DNA of 64,000 nt from Kibdelosporangium banguiense (GTDB lineage: Bacteria > Actinomycetota > Actinomycetes > Mycobacteriales > Pseudonocardiaceae): assembly GCF_017876405.1 (NCBI RefSeq), contig NZ_JAGINW010000001.1, forward strand, positions 3,547,203-3,611,202. The letters are read 5' to 3'. Both the position numbers and the translations under genes were made by a program. Each line of letters opens with the position of its first letter. Positions within the stretch are counted from its first letter, which is position 1. Under the pieces are notes generated by a model, which was given only the letters and a program-made list of their open reading frames with translations, had not been told where the DNA came from and made no database searches. This document shows positions 45,222-53,627 of the stretch, piece by piece.

Positions 45222-46384
45222 CTGCGCCGTTGGCACAGGCGGCAGGGCAGTTCCTTGGGACGTGTGCCACCTTTGCCACGCAGATAGGGCTTGAGGTGGT
45301 GTGCGATCGCTTCGGCCAGCATCGATGGCACTGCGTTACCTATCTGCTTCGCGATCTCGATCTTGCTGCCACACCAGACGAAATCGTCCGGAAAGGTCTG
45401 CAGGCGCGCCGCTTCGAGATGTGTGATGGGTCGGTCCACGCTGCGATCCGGGTCGTCGCGGTGCCATTGCGGATGGAGATACTGGCCCTTCTCCGGTTTG
45501 TAGAACTCAGTCCGGATCGTCAGAGAAGGCATGTCCCATTGCATTCGGCCCATGACGTCGGTGGTGCCTGTCTTCTTCTCTCGCCAGCACCGGGACAGCA
45601 GATGGTCCGGCAGGTTGAAGCGGCCGCCACCGGGTGGGATGTGGCGGTAGCGATCCAGGGAGAGTTGTGTCGGGTTGCGACCGATGTGCAGGTCGGGGCT
45701 CTTGAAGACCCCGCGTACGCGCTGGTCGAAGACGCGAGTCCAGGATTCCGGCAGGTCACGGACGGCTGGCACCGTGGGTAGCCCGGTGAGCACGTCCCGA
45801 GTGGTGTGCCATTCCGGCTCTTTGCCCAGCGAACCTGGTCGGATGTGGGTAGGCAGGGGTAGCGGTATCTCGCCTATCCGCGAACCGATGACGATCGTTC
45901 GTTTGCGACGCTGCGGCACCCCGAAGTCGGCGGCCAGCAGGAAGCCAGCCTCGAGGTGATACTCCTCGAGCAGACCGCCTGGCCGTGTCTCCGCCTGCAG
46001 GAGCGCGAACTCACTCGACGAGAAGAACCGGTCGACGTTCTCGATCACGAAGACCTTCGGATGCGCATGTCGGACGAAGCGAATGTATTCTTTCCACAGC
46101 TTGTTGCGCGGGTCGTTTACGTTGCGTGAACCGAGGTTGGAGAAGCCCTGACAGGGCGGTCCACCGATGATCACGTCAACCGCCGGGACCTGTTCATCAG
46201 GAATGTCAGCGATGTCCGCGTAGTGAGTATGAGCCTCACCGAAGTTGGCCGCGTATGTCGCGGCTGCCTCGAGGTTGAACTCGACCGCCATCACCGACTT
46301 GTACCCCTTGGCGGCCATGAATCCCGAGGTCATGCCGCCACAACCCGCGAACAGGTCGATCATCGTGAACAGTCGTGATCCCAC
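45215..46384 (-). CDS. DNA (cytosine-5) methyltransferase
   Basis: 389 residues from GTG 46384 (VGSRLFTMIDLFAGCGG); TTG 46414 and ATG 46363 are alternatives and no ribosome site decides. All C5 motifs are present: DLFAGCGGMTSGF (SAM site), GGPPCQGFSNLG (catalytic Cys), VFVIENVDR, FGVPQRRKRTIVIG, LEAARLQTFPDDF and QIGNAVPSMLAEAIA. The target-recognition region is about residues 190-300. It should protect host DNA from the NaeI-like and probably the NgoMIV-like enzyme. It could also serve the DISARM-like genes, as DrmMII is a C5 methylase, but its place suggests the restriction cluster. Confidence 0.93.
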   Translation of the reverse strand: MGSRLFTMIDLFAGCGGMTSGFMAAKGYKSVMAVEFNLEAAATYAANFGEAHTHYADIADIPDEQVPAVDVIIGGPPCQGFSNLGSRNVNDPRNKLWKEYIRFVRHAHPKVFVIENVDRFFSSSEFALLQAETRPGGLLEEYHLEAGFLLAADFGVPQRRKRTIVIGSRIGEIPLPLPTHIRPGSLGKEPEWHTTRDVLTGLPTVPAVRDLPESWTRVFDQRVRGVFKSPDLHIGRNPTQLSLDRYRHIPPGGGRFNLPDHLLSRCWREKKTGTTDVMGRMQWDMPSLTIRTEFYKPEKGQYLHPQWHRDDPDRSVDRPITHLEAARLQTFPDDFVWCGSKIEIAKQIGNAVPSMLAEAIAHHLKPYLRGKGGTRPKELPCRLCQRRSQ

Positions 46385-46394
46385 ACCGCGAACA

Positions 46395-46853
46395 CTAGCC
46401 GACCCCACTGACAATCCCGGGCATTGGGATCCGGGCCAGGGATCGGCGTGCCGTTACCACCTCAGCGATCCGGGTCGCCGCAGCCAAAGGATCCTCGTGT
46501 TCCCACACCCGGATCGAGAGCCAGCCTGCTTCCGCCAGTTGCCGGTCGGTGTCGAGATCCCGGGCGCGATTCTTCTCGATCTTGGTACGCCAGAACTCGC
46601 CGTTGCGCTTCGGCCAGGTGCCGTGTGTTGGGCATCCGTGCCAGAAACACCCATCGACGAAGACCGCCACCTTGGCAGGACCGAACACCACGTCGGCCTC
46701 GCGGCGGACTGACACCAACGGTCGACGATGGATCCGATACCGCAGACCGAGGCGATGCAGTTCCCGTCGCAGCGTCGTCTCCGCGCTCGTGTCCCGCGCC
46801 CGCTGCCTGCTCATTCGGGTCCGGGTGCCCTCGGTCGTGGGTAATCGCTGCAT
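46395..46853 (-). CDS. vsr: Very short patch repair endonuclease (Vsr)
   Basis: 152 residues from ATG 46853 (GAGGG upstream; TTG 46871 is possible). The Vsr landmarks are MSRQRARDTSAETTLRRELH, READVVFGPAKVAVFVDGCF with WHGCPTH, and LSIRVWEHED. Vsr nicks T:G mismatches that arise when 5-methylcytosine deaminates, and so limits mutation at the methylase target. It precedes the methylase gene by about 10 bases in the same operon. Confidence 0.93.
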   Translation of the reverse strand: MQRLPTTEGTRTRMSRQRARDTSAETTLRRELHRLGLRYRIHRRPLVSVRREADVVFGPAKVAVFVDGCFWHGCPTHGTWPKRNGEFWRTKIEKNRARDLDTDRQLAEAGWLSIRVWEHEDPLAAATRIAEVVTARRSLARIPMPGIVSGVG

Positions 46854-46945
46854 ACCGGCATTGTCCCTCAAGACTTGGGACTGCCCTGTACAGGTCCCGT
46901 CGACCCCAAGGCGAAGAACGCGGTCCCATCGGTAGCCTCACGCCA

Positions 46946-47752
46946 ATGGCAGCCCCTCTCTGGCTTCACGCACTCCTCGGCTGGCGCCCTGCGACGAAGA
47001 AAGGCATGCCGCGCTGTCAACGCGTGCTCAATGAAGCGATCGCACCTAACATCGCCGACATCGGCTCCGACGAGAGTCTTCGAATCGCAGGCGACATCTA
47101 CCAACAGTTGGGCATTCCTCGAGGACGCAAGGGCGCCGACATCGGCGACGCATCCCAGGACAACCGTAACCACGGAACGCCCTTCGAGATAGGGGTCGAA
47201 ACCGACATCCGACGGTCTTTGAGCGAGCAGGCTCCCAGTCGCGGCTGGACGGTCGCCCGCAAAGGAGACGCCTCCGACTACGCCCAATTTCACCACCTCG
47301 GCGAACTTCAAAGCCTGCTTGAGGATCACCCGACCCTGCGTACGACTCTTGGGCGTGACTATCACATCAAGACCGATGTCCTTGTCGGCGTCGATCCTCC
47401 ACAGGCAGGACGGCTTCCGTTCCTTCATGCTGCGATTTCGTGCAAGTGGTCGATCCGTTCGGACCGCGTCCAGAACGTCAGGCACGAGTTCGCTACGCTC
47501 GTACGACACCGCCGTGGACGCCTGCCACACCTCGTGTTGGTGACTATAGAGCCGTCCCCCAGCCGTCTTGTCTCCATCGGTCGGGGCACCGGAGAGGTGG
47601 ATGCGGTCTATCACTTGCTCTATGAAGAGCTGGACCGAGCAGTGAAGACCTGTGGGACGACGGCCAGGCAACAAAGCGAGTGGGCAGAACTGGTACAACA
47701 ACGTCGCGTGAAGCCCTTCCATGAGCTCGTCACCGACCTGATCCTTAGCTGA
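46946..47752 (+). CDS. NgoMIV-family type II restriction endonuclease
   Basis: 268 residues from ATG 46946; the upstream continuation of the frame runs antisense through vsr. The family hallmark is AISCKWSIRSDRVQN, with S165-C166-K167 and E181 fourteen residues after the lysine, as in NgoMIV (S185-C186-K187, E201). D144 in YHIKTDVLVGVD is the likely metal-binding aspartate. NgoMIV (286 residues) cuts G/CCGGC as a tetramer on two sites. The same target is inferred here. Divergent from vsr-methylase across 92 bases, so one short region may regulate all three. Confidence 0.9.
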   Translation: MAAPLWLHALLGWRPATKKGMPRCQRVLNEAIAPNIADIGSDESLRIAGDIYQQLGIPRGRKGADIGDASQDNRNHGTPFEIGVETDIRRSLSEQAPSRGWTVARKGDASDYAQFHHLGELQSLLEDHPTLRTTLGRDYHIKTDVLVGVDPPQAGRLPFLHAAISCKWSIRSDRVQNVRHEFATLVRHRRGRLPHLVLVTIEPSPSRLVSIGRGTGEVDAVYHLLYEELDRAVKTCGTTARQQSEWAELVQQRRVKPFHELVTDLILS

Positions 47753-47804
47753 GGTGCGACGTCTAGCACACCTCGGACGACTGATCACCGCGGCGGCACG
47801 CAGC

Positions 47805-48069
47805 GCCTTTGGTGCTGGTGTGGCGAAGTCGTGCACCTAGACGCAACGGCGCCTGGCAGCCAGATCGCAGGGTCCAGCCGTTGGCGTACGCCGAAGGCGG
47901 CATCCCGCATTTCTGGCGGCTGGAGGGGCCTGCCAGTGGGATGCCTGGGATCACGGTGCACACCTTTGAGCTTCCGGCGGGCTCAGACCGTTATGAGGCA
48001 ACGGGGACTCATCAAGACCAGCTGGTCACGGCCGGGTACGAGGTTGATCTGACACGCCTGGCCTTGTGA
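47805..48069 (+). pseudogene. Remnant of a Uma2-family (DUF820) endonuclease gene
   Basis: Only the C-terminal third is readable, across frameshifts: PLVLV, then EVVHLDATAPGSQIAG in another frame, then LAYAEGGIPHFWRLEG and ITVHTFELPAGSDRYEATG. This follows the Uma2 order E-V-V-S-P-G-S...YAEAGIPHYWR...VHxYEL. No start or N-terminal half exists before the NgoMIV-like gene. The end overlaps the GNAT gene tail by 44 bases on the other strand. Confidence 0.7.
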
Positions 48070-48577
48070 TCGCGTACTCGACGTCGCCCTGTTCGGAGCC
48101 TTCGATTATGTCTGGCCAGGGGTGGTGGAAGTGGCGGACGAACTCTAGGCCGGCTTTTTCCATGACGTGGCGGGAGGCTTTGTTCACTGTCATGGTTTGG
48201 GCGGTTATTCGGGTGAAGGTTTCTAATCCTTTGTGGACTAGGGCGCGGGCTCCTTCGGTTGCGTAGCCCTTGCCCCAGTGGGGTCTGCGTAGGCGGTAGC
48301 CGAGTTCGGCCTCCTTGGGCTGAGAGGTGGGTTGCAGGGCGAACCAGCCGATGAATGTTCCGGTGGTCGCTTCCTGGGCTGCCCAGTGGCCGTGGCCTGC
48401 GTCGTAGAGCTGGTAGCCGGGCAATATTGTGGCTTCGATGACTGATCGGCGGGTTGGGCGGCCGCCGTTGATGAACTTCATCACTTCCGGGTCGCTGTCC
48501 AGTTCGAGCAGGTTGTCCGCGTCCTGCGGGGTGAAACGGCGCAACACCAGGCGTGAGGTTGTCAGAAAGACCTCCAT
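48026..48577 (-). CDS. GNAT-family N-acetyltransferase (RimJ/RimL type)
   Basis: 183 residues from ATG 48577 (MEVFLTTSRLVLRRFTPQDA). The acetyl-CoA site is ELGYRLRRPHWGKGYATEGA (Q/R-x-x-G-x-G/A), and VNKASRHVMEKAGLEFVRHF is the standard C-terminal motif. It likely acetylates a protein N-terminus or a small amine. The last dozen residues run over the Uma2 remnant, which suggests that the 3' end was altered when that gene decayed. Confidence 0.88.
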   Translation of the reverse strand: MEVFLTTSRLVLRRFTPQDADNLLELDSDPEVMKFINGGRPTRRSVIEATILPGYQLYDAGHGHWAAQEATTGTFIGWFALQPTSQPKEAELGYRLRRPHWGKGYATEGARALVHKGLETFTRITAQTMTVNKASRHVMEKAGLEFVRHFHHPWPDIIEGSEQGDVEYAITRPGVSDQPRTRP

Positions 48578-48621
48578 GGGCTCGATCGTCCGGCTAGGGT
48601 CAAATCGATTAAGGAGGGGCG

Positions 48622-49047
48622 TTGCGGTTCGTACTGGTCGCACTGCTGGTGCTCGCGCTCGGTGGGTGTTCCATCAAGGAGAAGGACCCGACGCTGGAGC
48701 AGAAGTGCCAGAGTGCCAAGGACATCATGGCCACCGGCCTGCCGGTCGAGGAGTTCAAGCCTGACCCGGTGCCGCCGTTGCCGACCGACGTCATCGACCC
48801 GCGCGGCAAGCAGAAAGGCACGGACATCCAGGTCGCCGCGGTCGCGGACGCGGAGCCGCTGGAGCTCAAGAGCCAGCTTGCCAAGGCTGTCACCGAGCGG
48901 GGCTGGAGCAGCACGGCGCAAGAGGCCGCGGCCGGCCCGGAAGGTGAGTTCACCGCCACCTACCAGGGCCCGAACATCCACGGTGACGTGACTTTGCTGC
49001 CCTGCATGGACGACGCGCTTGTGGTGTTCAACCAACAAGGGAAGTGA
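48622..49047 (+). CDS. Small lipoprotein, unknown function
   Basis: 141 residues from TTG 48622, decided by AGGAGGGG right before it. MRFVLVALLVLALGGC is a lipoprotein signal with lipobox LGGC (Cys16). The mature part has one further cysteine pair (EQKCQSAKD; LLPCMDD), able to form a disulfide outside the cell. No recognised domain. Divergent from the GNAT gene and convergent with the HAD gene (20-bp overlap). Confidence 0.8.
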   Translation: MRFVLVALLVLALGGCSIKEKDPTLEQKCQSAKDIMATGLPVEEFKPDPVPPLPTDVIDPRGKQKGTDIQVAAVADAEPLELKSQLAKAVTERGWSSTAQEAAAGPEGEFTATYQGPNIHGDVTLLPCMDDALVVFNQQGK

Positions 49048-49759
49048 ACAGCGACACGGCCGGTTCGACGTCGAGTTCCGGCCCTCGCCAGTTCCATGCC
49101 GCCGCGCACAACACGCGGGCGCCTGCGGCAAGCGTGGATGAGGGGCCTGGGTACAGCCGTAGCCGGCCGTGCCTGACGGCGGCTATCCATCCTTCGCATT
49201 CCCAGTAACGCGAGTCACAGTCGACGATCGGCTGGCCATGGAACATGTCCCGCATATCGGTCAGGACGAATGTGGGCCGTTGTGGCGGCGGACACAGCAA
49301 TAGTTCCCGCAGATCGCTCTCCGGGTTCAGCACCAGCGCGCTGGGCAGGTGGATCAACCGCGCCGCGGAAACACATGCGAGCGAGTGGCTGACGACCAAG
49401 GGAAACCGGGCGCCGGTCAGCTGTACGGCCGAACGTAGCAACGCAGGGTAGGACGGTTCGTCGTCGACGCTCGTGCCGGCGCCGACGATGGCTGCGTCCG
49501 AGCGGGGGACCAGGCCGGATACCTGTCGCGCCGCCGCTTGCGAGCTGGTGATCACTTGGCCCCTATGGGCATTGATTCCCAGATCGGCCAGCAATGCCGC
49601 TCCTGCGGCCGGTGTCCGTATGGCGTCGCTGCTCACAAATGCAATGGATTGCAGTGACTCGAGCGTTTCCCTGGCGAAGGGGATCGCTCTGGAGTCGGCA
49701 TCGAGTAATCCTTCGAGTTCGAAGACGAATCCGTCGTACATGTCCGCTAGTGTGGGCAT
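49028..49759 (-). CDS. HAD-like protein with altered catalytic motif
   Basis: 243 residues. The overall path follows NagD-type HAD phosphatases: YDGFVFELEGLLDADSRAIP at the start, IAFVSSDAIRTPAAGAALLA (motif II-like S) and a cap-like DLGINAHRGQVITSSQAAAR. The nucleophile motif DxD is replaced by ELE (FELEG for the usual LDLDG). A typical C-terminal GDxxxxD is not evident. It may be inactive as a phosphatase and act as a binding protein. Confidence 0.65.
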   Translation of the reverse strand: MPTLADMYDGFVFELEGLLDADSRAIPFARETLESLQSIAFVSSDAIRTPAAGAALLADLGINAHRGQVITSSQAAARQVSGLVPRSDAAIVGAGTSVDDEPSYPALLRSAVQLTGARFPLVVSHSLACVSAARLIHLPSALVLNPESDLRELLLCPPPQRPTFVLTDMRDMFHGQPIVDCDSRYWECEGWIAAVRHGRLRLYPGPSSTLAAGARVLCAAAWNWRGPELDVEPAVSLFTSLVG

Positions 49760-49927
49760 TGATTATTTGTCTTCTTTGCTGAACCGGCGCACTTCGGGGA
49801 CGTTACTCTGAAACGGTGAGCCTACAAGAGCCTGGTTGGGTGATTAACCTACTTTCGCATAGTGTGTTCGGGTGACCGAAGGCGGGGATTGCGAACGCTA
49901 ACACCTTCGGGGGTAGGGGGTTGTCGG

Positions 49928-50884
49928 ATGCGCCTGGAGATCAGGCATCTGCGCACCGTGCTGGCCGTGGCCGACGCAGGGAGCATCAGCCGTGCCGCAG
50001 CGATCTTGCAGGTCACGCAGCCGGGCCTGTCCTCCCAGCTCCAGCGCATCGAGCGGGAGGTCGGCGGGCACCTGTTCCGGCGGGGCCGGGACGGCATCGT
50101 GGTGACCGACCTCGGTCAGCACTTCATCGACGAGGCACGTCAGCTCGTCGAGCGCTTCGACCAGCTGGGTGAAGCGGGCGAGCAGTTCTCCGATCGCGTG
50201 CTCGATCCGGTCATCAGGGTCGGCGGGATCGACAACAGGCATACGCCCGCGCTGGTCACGGTCATTCGCGCGGTGCTGCCGGACCCCGATGTCTCCAGCT
50301 GGATATCGGCCGAGGTTCGTCCGGTCATCGAGGCCCTCGGTGCGAACATGCTGGAAATAGCTGTGCTGCATGAATTCCCGCGCTATCCCATCTACCTTGG
50401 CCCCGGAATCGAGCACCGGGTCCTGGTCACCGAGCCGTTCTTCATCGGCCTGCCGGCCAGCCATCCACTGGCCGGCCAGGACGAGATCGTGCTGGCCGAC
50501 CTGGCCAAAGCCGAGTGGGTGCTGCCGCCGGACGACGAGGCCGGCGGGCTGGCCAGCTTCCGGATGGCCTGTGGGGCGGCCGGGTTCGTGCCGCAGATCC
50601 GCCACCGGGTGGCCAGTTCGATCGCGGCCAGCCTGCTGGTCTCTTCAGGAGAGGCCATCGGATGCTACTTTCCCACGTCACAGCCTCAGGGGGCGGTCGT
50701 CCTGCGGCCGATCGCGGGCAACCCGCACTACCGGCGGCTACTGCTGGCCTGGCGGGGTGACTCGCCGATCGCGCAGGTCGCCGACCAGATCTACGAGCGG
50801 ATGCTCGCCGGGTATCTGGAGCTCATGCGTGCCTCGCCGGTGTATGCGCGCTGGTGGAGTTCACGTGAGGGTGATCGAGCATAA
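49928..50884 (+). CDS. LysR-family transcriptional regulator
   Basis: 318 residues from ATG 49928 (MRLEIRHLRTVLAVADAGSI). The LTTR helix-turn-helix is SISRAAAILQVTQPGLSSQL with QRIEREVGGHLF. The effector domain is of the periplasmic-binding type (VLVTEPFFIGLPASHPLAG). LysR proteins usually control a divergent or adjacent gene; here the divergent neighbour is the HAD-like gene and the next gene on the same strand is a LAL regulator. Confidence 0.92.
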   Translation: MRLEIRHLRTVLAVADAGSISRAAAILQVTQPGLSSQLQRIEREVGGHLFRRGRDGIVVTDLGQHFIDEARQLVERFDQLGEAGEQFSDRVLDPVIRVGGIDNRHTPALVTVIRAVLPDPDVSSWISAEVRPVIEALGANMLEIAVLHEFPRYPIYLGPGIEHRVLVTEPFFIGLPASHPLAGQDEIVLADLAKAEWVLPPDDEAGGLASFRMACGAAGFVPQIRHRVASSIAASLLVSSGEAIGCYFPTSQPQGAVVLRPIAGNPHYRRLLLAWRGDSPIAQVADQIYERMLAGYLELMRASPVYARWWSSREGDRA

Positions 50885-50966
50885 TCGCAGAGTTATGGCA
50901 ATTTGTTGGGTCGGCGGTGTATCCGGCTGGTGATACGATTTTCTGACCTGCCTTCGGGGGTATCAC

Positions 50967-53627
50967 ATGACCGGGGTTCTCGACGCGAGAAACGGTGTGC
51001 CGGAATTTCCGGAACGACCCAGGGAATATCGGCACAGGATAACATGTGTCGAGGGGAAGCTGGGTTCTGGTAAGACGTCGCTGCTCGCCGAAATGGCGCG
51101 GCAGGCCGAGGCGTCCGGATTGACGGTACGGACCGCAGAGGCGTCCGCGGTGGAGACCGGATTGGCATTCGGTGTGGTCGACCAGCTCTTTGCCGGGCAG
51201 CTGGACGATTTCGACCTGTCCTGCCGGACGGATATGCATCCGGTGCTCCGGCATCTGGCCAGGCATCTGCGGGAACTGGCCGCCGGGAATCCGGTTTTCA
51301 TCGGTGTGGACAACGTCGACAAAGCCGACGAGCAGTCTTTGCGCTGGCTCACGTTCATGCACCGCAGGCTGGCCGATCTGCCGGTCACCCTGGTGCTGAC
51401 CTGTGGCCCGGTCCGCTCCGCCCTGGTCAACGAGCTCACCGGCCCGCTCGACCGGATCAAGCTCAGCGGCCTCGAACTGTCCGGCTGCGCCCGCATGATC
51501 GGCCCTGCGACGGACGAGTACATCGCCGCGTGCCGCACGGCCACAGGTGGCAATCCGTACCTGTTACGCGAGTTGGTGTCCGCGCAGACGGCCCAGACGC
51601 CGCAGGGCATCGAAGCGGCCGCGGGTTCGGTCGCGGCGAGTCTTGTGCCCAGGCTGACCTGGCATGGCGCGGACGTGCTCGACCTGGCGAAAGCCGTCGC
51701 GCTGCTGGGGCAGGCGGGCATCCCGCTGGCCGCCGCGGCCGCCGGGCTCGAGCTCGCCCCGGCGATGGCCGCGGCACGGACGCTCCACGAACTCGGCTTC
51801 GTCGGCGAGGAACCACTTTCGATCACGTACCCGATCGCCCGGTCTGCCCTGCTGCACGCGATGTCCAGCCCGGAGCGGGAGACCACGCACAGCCGGGCGG
51901 CGAAGTTCCTGCACGGCCGTGGCCAGCCCGCCGGTGAACACCTGCTTGCCAGCGCGCCACTCGGCACGGAGTGGGCGATCGCCGAGCTGCGCGAAGCCGC
52001 GCGGCGGGCGGAAAGCCCTGACCGGGCCGCCGCGTATCTCCGCCGTCTGTTGCGAGAACCGTTGCCGGACAACGGCTCACGCGCCGAAATCATGCTTGAG
52101 CTGGGCAACCTGCAGACCCATCTGGACCCGGAGGCCGCGTTCGAGTCGCTGCAGAACGCGCACAGTCACGTCACCGATCCGGTGGAGGAAGCGCGGTTGA
52201 CGCTGACGCTCGCCTACGAGATCGCCGAACGCCAGGACCGGGGCCGTGCGGTCGCCGCGCTGGACAGCGCTTCGGCGGCGGTCGCGGCTGCCGACCGTGA
52301 TCTCGGGCACGCACTGCAGTTGTACGCCGCCAGGCTGATCCTCGAAGAATCCTGTGTGGATACCGGGTTGCAGCCGCGGTTGGCCAGGCTGCTCGCCGAG
52401 CCGGGTATGTCACCGAAGAACGAGCTGTTCCTGTCGGCGTTGCTGGCGTTCCGGGACTGCCTGCGCGGCGAGGACCCGAGCCGGTCGGCCGAACTGGCCC
52501 GCTCGGCCCCGCCCAGCCTGGTGCACGGCGCGGTCGGCGACATCATCGATCGGGCGGCGTTCACCCACATCGTGATCTCGCTGATGATCGCCGACGAGCT
52601 GGACCTGGCGTTGCGGCTGTGCGAGGACGCGTTCGCGGCCACCGGCAGCGGCGAGGTGCCGGTCGCCTCGGCGCAGGTGCACTCCCTGCGCGCGCACATC
52701 TACCTGCGGCTGGGCCGGCTGGCTGAGGCCGAGACGGCCGGCCAGGCGGCGTTGCGGATCTTCGACCAGCTCAAGCTGGGCCGCCAACGAGTGGTCACGC
52801 TGGCCGTCACGGCCCTGTGCTCGACCTGGGCGGAGATGGGCGACCCGGACCGGTCGGCCGAGCTGCTGGCGATCCACCGGCTGGACGGGGCCGTCCCGGA
52901 GTCCCGGCGGTTCGACCGGGTGCTCTACCACCGCGGCATCGTGCGCTCCCGGCTCGGCGACCACGGTGGAGCCCTGCTCGACCTGCTGGAATGCGGCAAG
53001 CGGCTGATGCGGCGCGGGGTCACGAACCCGGGCGGCACGGCGTGGCGGTCCTTCGCGGCTGAGGAGTACCTGGCGCTCGGCAGGCCGGCTGACGCGCTGC
53101 GGCTGGCTGAGCAGGAAGTCGCCCTGGCCAGGCGCTGGGGCCGGCCACGGGCGCTGGGCATGGCGTTGCGGGTGGCCGGTGTGGCCGCCCAGGAGCAGGG
53201 CTACGAGCTGCTGGAGGAGTCGGTCCAGGTACTCGGTGACTCGTCGGCCCGGCTGCAGCTGGCGCGGTCGTTGCTGAGCTGGGGCGCGCTGCTACCGCCG
53301 GCCGATCGGCGGCCGGTGTACCGCCGGGCACACGATCTGGCGAAGGCGTGCGGCGCGATCCCGCTCATGACGCAGGCCGCCAACGAGCTCAGGGCCGCCG
53401 GCGGGCGCCGGTCGCGGCGTGACTCGACCGCGCTGACCGATCAGGAGCTGTGCGTGGCCTCCATGGCCGTGCGTGGCCGCACGAACCGGGAGATCGCTGC
53501 CGAGCTGTACGTGACGCAACGAGCCGTGGAACAGCATCTGACCAAGGCGTACCGGAAACTGGGAATATCCGGTCGCCCGCAGCTCGCGGGTGCGCTGCGT
53601 GGACACTGGCCGGGTGGAGAGTCGTAA
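50967..53627 (+). CDS. LAL-type LuxR regulator with STAND ATPase
   Basis: 886 residues from ATG 50967; GGGGG lies 6 bases upstream. The N-terminal ATPase has Walker A GKLGSGKTSLLAEMA and a Walker B-like VFIGVDNVDKADEQSLRWL with Asn where Asp-Asp is common. A long TPR-like middle part follows (VEEARLTLTLAYEIAERQDR and others). The C-terminal GerE domain is LTDQELCVASMAVRGRTNRE, IAAELYVTQRAVEQHLTKAY. LAL proteins activate antibiotic or sugar-use genes. It overlaps the RarD-type gene by 14 bases. Confidence 0.92.
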   Translation: MTGVLDARNGVPEFPERPREYRHRITCVEGKLGSGKTSLLAEMARQAEASGLTVRTAEASAVETGLAFGVVDQLFAGQLDDFDLSCRTDMHPVLRHLARHLRELAAGNPVFIGVDNVDKADEQSLRWLTFMHRRLADLPVTLVLTCGPVRSALVNELTGPLDRIKLSGLELSGCARMIGPATDEYIAACRTATGGNPYLLRELVSAQTAQTPQGIEAAAGSVAASLVPRLTWHGADVLDLAKAVALLGQAGIPLAAAAAGLELAPAMAAARTLHELGFVGEEPLSITYPIARSALLHAMSSPERETTHSRAAKFLHGRGQPAGEHLLASAPLGTEWAIAELREAARRAESPDRAAAYLRRLLREPLPDNGSRAEIMLELGNLQTHLDPEAAFESLQNAHSHVTDPVEEARLTLTLAYEIAERQDRGRAVAALDSASAAVAAADRDLGHALQLYAARLILEESCVDTGLQPRLARLLAEPGMSPKNELFLSALLAFRDCLRGEDPSRSAELARSAPPSLVHGAVGDIIDRAAFTHIVISLMIADELDLALRLCEDAFAATGSGEVPVASAQVHSLRAHIYLRLGRLAEAETAGQAALRIFDQLKLGRQRVVTLAVTALCSTWAEMGDPDRSAELLAIHRLDGAVPESRRFDRVLYHRGIVRSRLGDHGGALLDLLECGKRLMRRGVTNPGGTAWRSFAAEEYLALGRPADALRLAEQEVALARRWGRPRALGMALRVAGVAAQEQGYELLEESVQVLGDSSARLQLARSLLSWGALLPPADRRPVYRRAHDLAKACGAIPLMTQAANELRAAGGRRSRRDSTALTDQELCVASMAVRGRTNREIAAELYVTQRAVEQHLTKAYRKLGISGRPQLAGALRGHWPGGES

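Noticed and set aside
31816..47752. A complete canonical DISARM system
   Set aside because: DrmA and DrmB are present, but I find no phospholipase D-like DrmC and no DrmD or DrmE; the methylase is more simply explained by the restriction cluster.
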